Shown: positions 24,126 through 33,352 of the stretch, in pieces
Layout of the letters: each line of letters opens with the position of its first letter
How positions within the stretch are numbered: the stretch's first letter is position 1
Source of the DNA: Croceimicrobium hydrocarbonivorans
GTDB lineage: Bacteria; Bacteroidota; Bacteroidia; Flavobacteriales; Schleiferiaceae
DNA length: 64,000 nt
Assembly (NCBI RefSeq): GCF_014524565.1
Contig: NZ_CP060139.1
Location: 3,355,501 to 3,419,500 of the forward strand
Reading direction: 5' to 3'
The notes under the pieces: generated by a model
The model's database searches: none
What the model was told of the DNA's origin: nothing
What the model saw: the letters and a program-made list of their open reading frames with translations, nothing else
Position numbers and translations under genes: made by a program

Positions 24126-24893
24126 ATGGAATTAAGCCTCAAACGACCTATTTGCTTTTTTGATCTGGAAGCAACCGGAACCTCGGTAACCAAAGATCGA
24201 ATTGTGGAGATCAGCATCTTAAAGATCTACCCCAATGGGAATCGCGAAAGCCGCACCTGGCTGGTGAATCCGGAAATGCAAATGTCGGAAGAGGTAATAG
24301 CCATTCACGGCATAACGAATGAGAAGGTAGCTAAAGAGCCTACCTTTAAAGAATTGGCGCACCGAGTTCTTGATATGATCAAGGACTCGGATCTCGCCGG
24401 TTATAATTCCAATAAATACGACATTCCCCTCTTAGTAGAAGAATTCCTTCGTGCTGATATCGATTTCGATATGGGGAAAAGAGTCGCCGTAGATGTCCAA
24501 AATATCTTCCATAAAAAGGAGCAGCGTACGCTTAGCGCTGCCTATCAATTTTATTGTGGAAAGGTTCTGGAAAATGCGCACTCGGCCGAAGCCGATACAG
24601 AGGCCACCTATGAAATTTTGAAGAGCCAATTAGATCGTTATGAGGATCTTCAGAACGACATGAGCTATTTGGCTGAGTACAGTAACCGTTTTAAGGCGGT
24701 AGACTTTGCGGGCTTCATTATTTACAATGAAGATGGAGTAGAATGCTTCAGCTTTGGTAAGTACCGCAATCAACCAGTAGAGCAAGTTTTAGAAAGAGAC
24801 CCAGGCTATTATGGTTGGGTTCAAAACGCTGATTTCCCGCTCTATACCAAAAAGGTGCTCACCTCCATTAAATTGCGAAAACTGCAGTCGTGA
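24126..24893 (+). CDS. DEDDh 3'-5' exonuclease with ExoX-like C-terminus
   Basis: 255 residues. The exonuclease motifs are FFDLEATGTSVTKDRIVEIS (~11-30, with Asp/Glu), AGYNSNKYDIPLLVEEF (~91-107) and HSAEADTEATYEIL (~151-164, His and Asp). This is the DEDDh set of DnaQ-like nucleases. The last ~60 residues (FSFGKYRNQPVEQVLERDPG to the end, ending YYGWVQNADFP) match the small C-terminal domain seen in exodeoxyribonuclease X and DUF3820-like proteins. It probably trims DNA 3' ends in repair. It starts 3 bases after E2 and overlaps the next start as GTGA. Confidence 0.85.
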   Translation: MELSLKRPICFFDLEATGTSVTKDRIVEISILKIYPNGNRESRTWLVNPEMQMSEEVIAIHGITNEKVAKEPTFKELAHRVLDMIKDSDLAGYNSNKYDIPLLVEEFLRADIDFDMGKRVAVDVQNIFHKKEQRTLSAAYQFYCGKVLENAHSAEADTEATYEILKSQLDRYEDLQNDMSYLAEYSNRFKAVDFAGFIIYNEDGVECFSFGKYRNQPVEQVLERDPGYYGWVQNADFPLYTKKVLTSIKLRKLQS

Positions 24894-25498
24894 AGATCAT
24901 TTGCATAGGTCGGAATTACGCGGATCATGCTCGTGAATTAGCAAATCAGATTCCCACCGAACCGGTAATTTTCATGAAACCGGATAGTGCTATTTTGCCT
25001 AAGGGAAACGCTTTCTTTATTCCGGACTTTAGTCAAAATGTGCAACATGAGCTGGAGATAGTAATCCGTATTGATCGACTGGGAAAACACATCGAAGAAC
25101 GATTTGCCCATCGTTACTATAGTGAGTTCACTTTAGGCTTGGATTTTACTGCCCGTGATTTGCAATCTGAGCTGAAATCTAAGGGCTTGCCTTGGGAAAA
25201 AGCAAAGGCATTTGATGGTTCAGCCTTCCTTGGACCCTGGAAAAAGGTAAAAGATTTCAATCTTTCTCAATTAAATTTTAGCCTGTATCGAAATGGTGAA
25301 ATGGTGCAGGAAGGAAAGAGTAGTGATATGCTTTTTTCGATTGATAAATTAATCGTTGAAGTTTCTAAGTACTTCACACTCAAGATTGGAGACTTGATAT
25401 TCACCGGAACTCCTGCTGGAGTAGCAGCCGTTCAACCGAACGATAATTTGGAGCTTTTTTTAGAGGAGCAAAGTCTGGCAAGCTTGCGCGTTAAATAA
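24890..25498 (+). CDS. Fumarylacetoacetate hydrolase (FAH) family protein
   Basis: 202 residues. IICIGRNYADHARELAN (~3-19), VIFMKPDSAI (~27-36) and VQHELEIVIRI (~52-62) are present, with the metal-binding Glu pair. LGLDFTARDLQ (~86-96), PWEKAKAFDGSAFLGPW (~104-120) and GDLIFTGTPAGVAAV (~170-184) complete the FAH core. Members hydrolyse or decarboxylate C-C bonds in 2-oxo acid catabolism, and small ones such as this are often acylpyruvases or oxaloacetate decarboxylases. The start codon is GTG, overlapping the previous stop. It follows E2 and the nuclease in one transcription unit. Confidence 0.87.
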   Translation: MKIICIGRNYADHARELANQIPTEPVIFMKPDSAILPKGNAFFIPDFSQNVQHELEIVIRIDRLGKHIEERFAHRYYSEFTLGLDFTARDLQSELKSKGLPWEKAKAFDGSAFLGPWKKVKDFNLSQLNFSLYRNGEMVQEGKSSDMLFSIDKLIVEVSKYFTLKIGDLIFTGTPAGVAAVQPNDNLELFLEEQSLASLRVK

Positions 25499-25526
25499 AA
25501 AAAGGGCGCAAAGAATAATTACCAAA

Positions 25527-25555
25527 TTGTTAATCGTAGTGACTTATTATATTTG
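25527..25555 (+). promoter_or_regulatory. Bacteroidota-type promoter of the large adhesin gene
   Basis: A TTG (25527-25529) is followed 18 bases later by TATATTTG (25548-25555), a full TTG/TAnnTTTG pair. The start would be near 25560, about 29 bases before the ATG at 25589. This is the cleanest two-part promoter in the window. Confidence 0.7.
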
Positions 25556-25588
25556 TGCAACGTCAAAAACTGCACAAATACTACCTTT

Positions 25589-28500
25589 ATGAAGAAGTTG
25601 CTACTTCTCTTTTTTGGATTCCTGCTAAGTGCGAGCTTATCAGCCCAAATCGATACTCTATTTATTGAAACTTTTGACCCCGGAGATTCTATTACTACTT
25701 TATCTCTCGGAACGGCTACCACAATATGGAAAGACACCAACAACGTCTCCATCAGTGGCAACCAATCTTATCACGGAAAGGTGCAGGCACCTGCCACTGG
25801 TTCAAACAGTTCAGAAGTTGTTTTTCGTACTAACTCATTTAGTACCGTAGGTAAGACCTTCGTATTCTTAAACTTCTATCACATTGCCAAGATTAACCAG
25901 GTGAACTCCGGCTTGATTCGTATTTCTACGGATAACGGTGTTACTTGGACTGCCTTGAATAATAACAATGTGATTTACCTCGGAACCAGTAACTGGCGTT
26001 CATCATCAAACTTCCAGGAAGCATCTTACAATATTCCTAACCAAGGTATTAACCACTGGTTTGCAGGAACAGATCCTCCCGTACAAAACTCTTGGTGGCA
26101 ATCCGAGCGTTTCGATATTTCGAACTTAGCGATTGATGCCAACGGGAATGGTTACCCCAATGTGCAGATTGAATTTTCATGTTTTGAGGTATTAAATCCT
26201 AGTCCTTTTGGCCGTAGCTACGGTGATGGTTGGTGGGTTGATAACCTGGTTATTACCGGTTCTAACTGTGAGCTTTTCCCTCCATTATTTCATTTTAACT
26301 ATACCCCGATTCCTTGTTTCCCAATTCGCCCAACCGGCGCAATTACTCAGGAGCCTTCCAATAACTACAAGGTTGGTGCTCGGGTAACTGATACTGTTGC
26401 AGGTGGTGCCACCCATCCAACCTGGGTGAGTGGAATTGATAGCGTAACTGTATTCTATCGGGTAATTAACTCGATGGGTACCAGCGCTTGGCAGAACTTT
26501 AATATGACCCTTACCAGTGCTAGTAACTTCGAATATCAAGGTACCTTCAACAGTGTGCAGTTGGGAGATACCATTGAATATTATTTTAAGGCTTGGGATT
26601 TAGCTTGTCCAAATACAGCGCGTTTCCCAGACTCACTGGCTAATCCACAAAATGCTTATATCCGTTTTTGGCCACAAGCCGGTTTACCCTTTAAATGCGG
26701 TGCGCCTGATTGTGGAACTCTACCAGGAACTATTAAAACCTTCCCATGGGTTGAGAATTTTGAAGGCCCGGAATGGGTAGCTGGAACCGGTATTGGTGAT
26801 AACGGAACCACCCACCGTGGAAACTTCCCGAATGAGCAAACCGGAATGAGATACTGGAACTTACAACCACCAGAAAATACGGCAGGTTATGGTTGGAGTA
26901 TTCGCACCGGTACTACCGGAACTCCATTTACCGGTCCAAACGGTAACCATACTCCAGGAGGCGCAAAGTACCTTTTTGCCGAAGCGTCCCAGGGACTGCT
27001 AAATACGGGAACTACCCTTATTACCCCTTGTATCGATTTGACTAATGTTACTAAATGTTATGCATTGGAATTTTATTACCATTTCTTTGGTGAAGACATG
27101 GGGACCATGCGTGTTGATATTGATACAGGTACCAATAATGCAGCTTGGTATAATGGTTACTATTTTATCCGTAAGGAGCAGCAGAAAGCTCAATCTGATC
27201 CTTGGAAACGTGCTTTGATTCCTTTGAAAGAATTTAATGGTCAGTTTATCCGAATCCGTTTATTATCGGTAAAGCAGACCAGTAAAATGGGGGCTGCTGC
27301 CCGTGGAGACATGGCCATTGATGACCTGCGAATTTTTGAACCTACTCCAGTAGATGCAGAAATCCTTGAGGTTACCGCACCGGTTGAAGGACTTTGTTCC
27401 TATGGATCAGCGGAATCCATTGAAGTGGTAATCCGAAATAATGGTTGTGACAGCTTATTGAGCTTGCCTTTGCAGATTCAAACCAATACTGGTGCTGTTC
27501 AAAGTGAAACCCTTACTCTGGCCTTAGGAACTGGAGATACAGGAACCTATACTCTGACTACCACCTCCAATATGTCAGCTCTTGGAACTTATGATATCCA
27601 TGTTTGGGCTAACCATCCAATGGATACCATTCCTGATAATGATACGGCCTCAAGTGCTACCATAACGCACGTAGCCTCTTACAATACCTATCCATTGGTA
27701 ATGGATTTTGAAACGGTAACACCGAATACCTCACAAACTGGCACGACCTTATTTACAACTGAAACCGGCTTAGACCCTGCTTTTGTATGGAAGGTTGGTA
27801 ATGGATATACCTTTACTCGTGGTACCGGACCAAAATATGGTCACTATCAAAAAGGCCAGTACTTCTATACTGAGGCAACTGGTAGTACAGGTAATGTATC
27901 CACTTACATTGTTACCACTCAGTGTATGGACTTTACTGCTATGCCGAATGCTACTTTAGACTTCTATTATCATATGGTAGGAGCTAATGCTGATGGTATC
28001 GAGATTGAAGTAAATGAACCAGGTGTTGATGCTCCGGATGTTTGGAATCCATTAGCAGGAAGCCTCGTTAGCACTTATTCAGGAAACTATCCTCTTTCTA
28101 ACTACGATTACAAACGAGTTAACCTTTCCGCTTACAATAACAAGCAGATTAAAATTCGTATCAAAGCTTCTCGCACTGGTGTAGGTGATCTAGCTGACAT
28201 TGCTATCGATAAGCTGATGATTTACAATCGTATTGCTTCTGATGTTGGGGTTGAGTTTATTAATAACCCTCCGCTGTCATGGCCAGCTAACCAGGTGTTT
28301 AATCACCCGACTGCAATCGAGCAGGTGGTAGTTCGAAATTTTGGAACCAGCACGGCTACCGGCGTAACAGCTACCTTGGCTATTACCCCTAAGTGTGGTG
28401 CTAATGCCGGTGTTACTACTACCTATACCAGTACAACTACTACCAACATTCCAGCGAATAGCAGTGCTACTCTTACTATGCCGAATATTGATGTGATCAT

Positions 28501-30484
28501 CCCTGCTGGTGAATGTGAGATTTGCGCTTATGCTAACCTGGCGGGTGATACCTATTCATTTAATGATACGGTTTGTAGAACTGTAACCGGTTTGGGTACT
28601 TATGATCTCGATTTCTATGATGATTTCGATAATTGTGATTATGATGAATATGGCTTCTTTAGCTGGTCTCCCAATAATAACTCAGGCTATTACCTCCAAT
28701 GGGAGCGTGGAGAAGCACCGGCAAACAGCCAGTTCTCTTCACTTCAAGCGAGCGATAATATCTGGGCTACTGGATTAAGCACTGGCTACTATATTGATGG
28801 AAAGCAAGAGGTATTGCGTTTACCAAGCTTGGATAACTTCGATACCATTGTATCTGCAACTATTGCCTTCTACCAAAACTTGGATATGGGTAATAATGCG
28901 GCAGGTACTGTTCAGATTAGCCGTGGTGGTTGGAATGAATTAGGAGGTAACTTGGCAACCTTCTCTAATATTGGTCAGAACTGGTATACCGGCTATTTCG
29001 GTACTATTCAAGGACCTGCTGGTACAGGTGTAACTAAAGGATTTACTGGAAGCTCTGTAAACGGTGCGAACCCTTCAGGATGGGCTTACTCTGTATTCCC
29101 AATGTCGCAGTTGAACTACGAGCCTAATGCTGTTCCTTTCCGTTTCTACTTCAGTTCTACCGCAGGTGCTAACACCGCGCGTAACTTAGAAGGTTGGGCA
29201 ATTGATGATTTTGAAGTGTACATTCCACCTCAAAACTCTGCCTCTCCAGAAGATTGGGTATTTACCAATCCTCTCCAGATTCCAACTTTTGCACAGCCTT
29301 TAGACATCTTTATCCGTAATACCGGAGCCAAAGTTCTGGACTCTAGCCAAGTTAAGGCACAATGGTTTGACGATGTAGCGGGTACGAACCTTACTTGGGA
29401 CGGACCATTCGAATGGGCCATTTCACCACGCTTCTTTATCGAAGGCAGCCGCTTCCGTTATGATTACACCGATTCTATTCCAGGATCAGTAATCACCACC
29501 GGATTGCATAAAATGTGCTTAATCAGTCAACGTCCTAATAACAAAGTGGATAACCGTCCAAGTGATGATACCGTTTGTTATACTGTAGCTGTATTGCCAG
29601 AATATGAATTCGATATTGCTAATGGTGATACTGCTTACTGTAATAATTTCGAAGACAATAATGGTGCTTTACCTTTCATTGCCCTGAATACAGAAACTTA
29701 TGCTCGTGGTCAATGGAGCTGGGAGCGTGGTACTCCAACTCAGTTCCCTGGAGCCTACAGTGGTAATGGATGTTGGATGACTGGCTTGGATAGTAACTAC
29801 CGTTCTCGTGATCAATCAGGATTATTTAGCCCTGTATTTGTGATCGATACCAGCACTGCTTATGAAATGAGCTTCATGCACAAGTTTGAAACTGAGAAGT
29901 ACCACGATGGTGGGGTAGTTGAAGTTACTCTAGATGGTGGTCGTAGCTGGCAAGTATTAGGTTTCGCCAATGAAACCAACTGGTACAATACCGAGTATGT
30001 TACGGCACTGGATATTATTAAGCCAGGTTGGACAGATACCGCTGACTGGGATACCGCTAGCTATGTATTCGAATTCGATACTGCTGCAAACCGCGCTGTA
30101 TTCCGCTTCCGTTTCGAGAGTGACTGGTCTATTCAGGATAAAGGTTGGGCTATCGACGACTTCTGTATGACTACTACCAAGAAGAAGGCAACCTTCCGTA
30201 TTGGAAACAGAGAGTACAATCCTGTACCTAACTCTTATATTGGTGAGTTAAGTCCTAACCCAACTAATGACATTACCCACTTACCGCTCTTCAATGCGGA
30301 GGCGAAGGATGTCAGCGTCACGATTGTGAACGTACTAGGACAAGCCATGATGCAGAAGGACTACCACCTTGAGCGCGGAAGTGCCTCACTGGTATTCGAA
30401 ACCTTCGACTATACTCCAGGTATTTACTTCGTAAACTTGAGTATCGATGGTCAGCGTGTGACTCGCAAGCTGATTGTGAAATAA
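25589..30484 (+). CDS. Large T9SS-secreted multi-module surface protein
   Basis: 1631 residues from the ATG at 25589. A further in-frame ATG at 25553 lies upstream but gives no signal peptide start. There is a signal peptide (to LSASLSAQ). At least five MAM/jelly-roll-like modules end in WWVDNLVI, MAIDDLRIF, IAIDKLMIY, WAIDDFEVY and WAIDDFCMT. Between them are CARDB-like spacer domains (SAESIEVVIRNNGCDSLLSL; TAIEQVVVRNFGTSTATGVT). The C-terminus is a T9SS type-A tail (IGELSPNPTNDI to the final RKLIVK). It should be exported by the Por system and displayed at the surface, perhaps for adhesion or gliding. It has its own promoter and a strong terminator, so it is monocistronic. Confidence 0.88.
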   Translation: MKKLLLLFFGFLLSASLSAQIDTLFIETFDPGDSITTLSLGTATTIWKDTNNVSISGNQSYHGKVQAPATGSNSSEVVFRTNSFSTVGKTFVFLNFYHIAKINQVNSGLIRISTDNGVTWTALNNNNVIYLGTSNWRSSSNFQEASYNIPNQGINHWFAGTDPPVQNSWWQSERFDISNLAIDANGNGYPNVQIEFSCFEVLNPSPFGRSYGDGWWVDNLVITGSNCELFPPLFHFNYTPIPCFPIRPTGAITQEPSNNYKVGARVTDTVAGGATHPTWVSGIDSVTVFYRVINSMGTSAWQNFNMTLTSASNFEYQGTFNSVQLGDTIEYYFKAWDLACPNTARFPDSLANPQNAYIRFWPQAGLPFKCGAPDCGTLPGTIKTFPWVENFEGPEWVAGTGIGDNGTTHRGNFPNEQTGMRYWNLQPPENTAGYGWSIRTGTTGTPFTGPNGNHTPGGAKYLFAEASQGLLNTGTTLITPCIDLTNVTKCYALEFYYHFFGEDMGTMRVDIDTGTNNAAWYNGYYFIRKEQQKAQSDPWKRALIPLKEFNGQFIRIRLLSVKQTSKMGAAARGDMAIDDLRIFEPTPVDAEILEVTAPVEGLCSYGSAESIEVVIRNNGCDSLLSLPLQIQTNTGAVQSETLTLALGTGDTGTYTLTTTSNMSALGTYDIHVWANHPMDTIPDNDTASSATITHVASYNTYPLVMDFETVTPNTSQTGTTLFTTETGLDPAFVWKVGNGYTFTRGTGPKYGHYQKGQYFYTEATGSTGNVSTYIVTTQCMDFTAMPNATLDFYYHMVGANADGIEIEVNEPGVDAPDVWNPLAGSLVSTYSGNYPLSNYDYKRVNLSAYNNKQIKIRIKASRTGVGDLADIAIDKLMIYNRIASDVGVEFINNPPLSWPANQVFNHPTAIEQVVVRNFGTSTATGVTATLAITPKCGANAGVTTTYTSTTTTNIPANSSATLTMPNIDVIIPAGECEICAYANLAGDTYSFNDTVCRTVTGLGTYDLDFYDDFDNCDYDEYGFFSWSPNNNSGYYLQWERGEAPANSQFSSLQASDNIWATGLSTGYYIDGKQEVLRLPSLDNFDTIVSATIAFYQNLDMGNNAAGTVQISRGGWNELGGNLATFSNIGQNWYTGYFGTIQGPAGTGVTKGFTGSSVNGANPSGWAYSVFPMSQLNYEPNAVPFRFYFSSTAGANTARNLEGWAIDDFEVYIPPQNSASPEDWVFTNPLQIPTFAQPLDIFIRNTGAKVLDSSQVKAQWFDDVAGTNLTWDGPFEWAISPRFFIEGSRFRYDYTDSIPGSVITTGLHKMCLISQRPNNKVDNRPSDDTVCYTVAVLPEYEFDIANGDTAYCNNFEDNNGALPFIALNTETYARGQWSWERGTPTQFPGAYSGNGCWMTGLDSNYRSRDQSGLFSPVFVIDTSTAYEMSFMHKFETEKYHDGGVVEVTLDGGRSWQVLGFANETNWYNTEYVTALDIIKPGWTDTADWDTASYVFEFDTAANRAVFRFRFESDWSIQDKGWAIDDFCMTTTKKKATFRIGNREYNPVPNSYIGELSPNPTNDITHLPLFNAEAKDVSVTIVNVLGQAMMQKDYHLERGSASLVFETFDYTPGIYFVNLSIDGQRVTRKLIVK

Positions 30485-30505
30485 GATTATCACGGATATG
30501 ATAAG

Positions 30506-30533
30506 AAGCCCCGGTTTACGCCGGGGCTTTTTT
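30506..30533 (+). terminator. Intrinsic terminator after the adhesin gene
   Basis: AAGCCCCGG, a six-base loop TTTACG, CCGGGGCTT and a run of six T. A perfect 9-bp stem with a T tail, 22 bases after the stop codon. Confidence 0.9.
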
Positions 30534-30570
30534 GTTGGCTGACGCTTCGACACAATAGCCTAATCAACAG

Positions 30571-30634
30571 TGACTTAAAGTCAGAGAGCTTAGAATGTTT
30601 CAGACAGGTAGTCAGCTAAATAGCCAAATTTGGC
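30571..30634. promoter_or_regulatory. Two perfect palindromes upstream of clpB (candidate operators)
   Basis: TGACTTAAAGTCA (30571-30583) and GCCAAATTTGGC (30623-30634) are perfect palindromes. Their centres are about 52 bases apart, close to five helical turns. Neither is a CIRCE element. A weak -7-like TTAATTTG lies at 30643-30650. The 190-base gap between the terminator and clpB holds nothing else I recognise. Confidence 0.35.
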
Positions 30635-30675
30635 CTTGGTCTTTAATTTGATTGTTCAGGAGAAAAAAGCAAGCA

Positions 30676-33291
30676 ATGGACCTGAGTAAATTCACCATAA
30701 AATCCCAACAGGCCGTGCAACATGCACAGGCCCTGGCAATGGAAATGCAGCACCAGGCAATACAGGCTGGTCATATATTAAAAGGAATTCAAGAAGCTGA
30801 CGCGAATATTCTCGATTTCTTTTTGTCAAAAATGAGCGTCAATAAGGATGGCTTTAATTCGGCATTAGGCGGAATTTTGAAATCCTATCCCAAAGTAGAA
30901 GGAGCTAATCAGTATCTGGATCAAAGCGCCAATCAGGCATTATTAAAAGCCATGAACAAGGCGAAGTCTTTAAAAGATGATTACATCACTCTAGAGCATT
31001 TGATCTTTGGTATTTTGGATGGTTCTGATACCGTGGCTCGAATGATGAAGGATAGCGGCTTGACCAAAGAGGGTTGGGAAGCAGCTTTAAAGGAGCTGAG
31101 GAAAGGCAATCAGGCCAATTCGGCTTCCTCGGAAGAGCAATACAATGCCTTGGACAAATACGCTAAGAACCTTAATCATTTGGCAGAGGAAGGGAAGCTG
31201 GATCCGGTAATTGGTCGGGATGAAGAGATTCGTCGTGTTCTTCAAATCTTATCTCGAAGAACCAAAAACAATCCTATACTTATTGGCGAACCCGGTGTAG
31301 GTAAAACCGCAATTGCCGAAGGCATGGCGCATCGAATTATTAAAGGGGATGTCCCGGAGAATCTCAAGGACAAAAAGATTTACAGTCTTGATATGGGAGC
31401 CCTGCTGGCAGGTGCTAAGTACAAGGGTGAATTTGAGGAACGACTGAAAGCAGTAGTAAAAGAGGTCACCGAAAGTGATGGTCACTTAGTGCTCTTTATT
31501 GATGAGATCCACACCTTGGTTGGTGCGGGTGGAGGAGAAGGTGCTATGGATGCTGCCAATATCCTAAAGCCCGCCTTGGCCAGAGGAGAACTTCGCGCTA
31601 TAGGAGCGACCACTCTTAATGAGTATCAAAAGTATTTTGAGAAGGATAAAGCCCTGGAGCGTCGTTTCCAGAAGGTCTTGGTAACTGAACCTGATACGGA
31701 ATCAGCAATTTCCATATTACGCGGTATTAAAGAACGCTATGAAACTCACCATAAGGTGCGGATTAAGGATGAGGCAATTATAGCTTCAGTTGAATTATCC
31801 CAACGCTATATTTCCGATCGCTTTCTTCCTGATAAAGCCATTGACTTGATCGATGAGGCGGCTTCTAAACTGCGAATGGAGATTAATTCCAAACCAGAAG
31901 AGATTGATATCCTCGATCGCAAGATCATGCAATTGGAGATAGAATTAGAAGCGATCAAAAGGGAAGGGGATAAGGACAAGGAAAATCTTATTCGCGAAGA
32001 ACTGGCCCAATTAAATGAGGAGCGTGATGGCCTGAATGCGAAATGGAGTTCTGAGAAATCTATTGTAGAAGGAATTCAGCAGGCTAAAGAGGAGATTGAA
32101 CATTTACGCCTCAGCGCAGAGCAAGCTGAAAGAGCCGGTGATTATGGTAAAGTTGCGGAGATCCGCTATGGTAAATTGCAGGAGGCCGAAGCTAAATTGA
32201 AGAAATTCGAGGCGGAAGCAGAGGATTTGCAGAACCGTGATGCTCTTATTAAAGAAGAAGTAGATTCTGAGGATATTGCTGATGTGGTAAGTCGCTGGAC
32301 CGGTATTCCCGTTAGTAAAATGCTGCAATCGGAACGTGAGAAGTTATTGCGACTAGAGCAGGAGCTACACAAAAGGGTAGTGGGCCAGGAAGAGGCCATT
32401 ATGGCGGTAAGTGATGCGGTACGACGCAGCAGAGCTGGTTTACAGGATCAGAATCGTCCGATCGGAAGCTTTATCTTCTTTGGTACCACCGGAGTAGGTA
32501 AAACAGAGCTGGCCAAGGCCCTGGCGGAATTCTTGTTTGATGATGAAAATGCCATGACTCGCATTGATATGAGCGAGTATCAGGAGCGTCATTCTGTAAG
32601 CCGCTTGATTGGTGCACCTCCCGGATATGTGGGATATGATGAAGGTGGGCAGCTTACCGAAGCCGTGCGCCGTAAACCTTATTCCGTGGTACTACTGGAT
32701 GAAATTGAAAAGGCGCATCCCGATGTATTCAATATCCTCTTACAGGTATTGGATGAAGGTCGACTCACGGATAATAAGGGTAGGGTTGCCAATTTCAGGA
32801 ATACGCTGGTGATTATGACCTCGAACATGGGTTCCAATTTGATTATGGAACGCTTCAGTGAAATAACTGGGGCCAATAAATTTCAGGTTTATGAAGATAC
32901 TCGTGCAGAGCTCATGCAATTGTTACGTCAAACGGTAAGGCCTGAGTTCTTAAATCGGATTGATGAAAGCATTATGTTCCTTCCTCTGGAGAAAAAGGAT
33001 CTGATGCAGATTGTACGATTGCAATTAAATAGAGTGAAAAAGCAATTGGCAGATCAACAAATTACTTTGGAGGCAACTGATGCGGCAGTGCAGTATTTAG
33101 CAGATGTGGGATATGACCCGCAATATGGTGGTCGTCCGGTGAAGAGAGTGATTCAAAAACGAGTGCTGAATGAATTATCCAAGAAGATTCTATCCGGAGA
33201 AATTCATAAAGACGAGGTCATCCTCCTGGATTTGGATGAACAAGAATCGCTGGTATTCAATAATGCCACTATCGATCTGAATTTAGATTAA
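30676..33291 (+). CDS. clpB: ATP-dependent disaggregase ClpB
   Basis: 871 residues from the ATG at 30676, the usual ClpB length; a TTG eight codons upstream is unlikely. There is an N-domain with two Clp repeats (~5-145). AAA-1 has Walker [14 protein letters not shown] (~203-215) and Walker [15 protein letters not shown]. The long coiled-coil middle domain spans ~395-530. AAA-2 has [13 protein letters not shown] and [16 protein letters not shown]-terminal D2-small domain contains [11 protein letters not shown]. ClpB with DnaK rescues aggregated proteins after heat stress. The middle domain separates it from ClpA/ClpC. Two upstream palindromes may be regulatory. It is followed by a bidirectional terminator. 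Confidence 0.96.
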   Translation: MDLSKFTIKSQQAVQHAQALAMEMQHQAIQAGHILKGIQEADANILDFFLSKMSVNKDGFNSALGGILKSYPKVEGANQYLDQSANQALLKAMNKAKSLKDDYITLEHLIFGILDGSDTVARMMKDSGLTKEGWEAALKELRKGNQANSASSEEQYNALDKYAKNLNHLAEEGKLDPVIGRDEEIRRVLQILSRRTKNNPILIGEPGVGKTAIAEGMAHRIIKGDVPENLKDKKIYSLDMGALLAGAKYKGEFEERLKAVVKEVTESDGHLVLFIDEIHTLVGAGGGEGAMDAANILKPALARGELRAIGATTLNEYQKYFEKDKALERRFQKVLVTEPDTESAISILRGIKERYETHHKVRIKDEAIIASVELSQRYISDRFLPDKAIDLIDEAASKLRMEINSKPEEIDILDRKIMQLEIELEAIKREGDKDKENLIREELAQLNEERDGLNAKWSSEKSIVEGIQQAKEEIEHLRLSAEQAERAGDYGKVAEIRYGKLQEAEAKLKKFEAEAEDLQNRDALIKEEVDSEDIADVVSRWTGIPVSKMLQSEREKLLRLEQELHKRVVGQEEAIMAVSDAVRRSRAGLQDQNRPIGSFIFFGTTGVGKTELAKALAEFLFDDENAMTRIDMSEYQERHSVSRLIGAPPGYVGYDEGGQLTEAVRRKPYSVVLLDEIEKAHPDVFNILLQVLDEGRLTDNKGRVANFRNTLVIMTSNMGSNLIMERFSEITGANKFQVYEDTRAELMQLLRQTVRPEFLNRIDESIMFLPLEKKDLMQIVRLQLNRVKKQLADQQITLEATDAAVQYLADVGYDPQYGGRPVKRVIQKRVLNELSKKILSGEIHKDEVILLDLDEQESLVFNNATIDLNLD

Positions 33292-33302
33292 AATTTAAGC
33301 AT

Positions 33303-33335
33303 AAAAAAAGGCGGCTCCTTTCGGGCCGCCTTTTT
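33303..33335. terminator. Bidirectional intrinsic terminator between clpB and the subtilisin gene
   Basis: A run of seven A, then GGCGGC, a nine-base loop, GCCGCC and five T. It works as a T-tailed hairpin on either strand and lies between two convergent genes. Confidence 0.88.
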
Positions 33336-33352
33336 ATTTATTTCAAAGTGAT

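Noticed and set aside
25553-25588. Upstream in-frame start for the large adhesin
   Set aside because: It would place 12 polar residues (MCNVKNCTNTTF) in front of a normal signal peptide and would begin inside the -7 promoter box.
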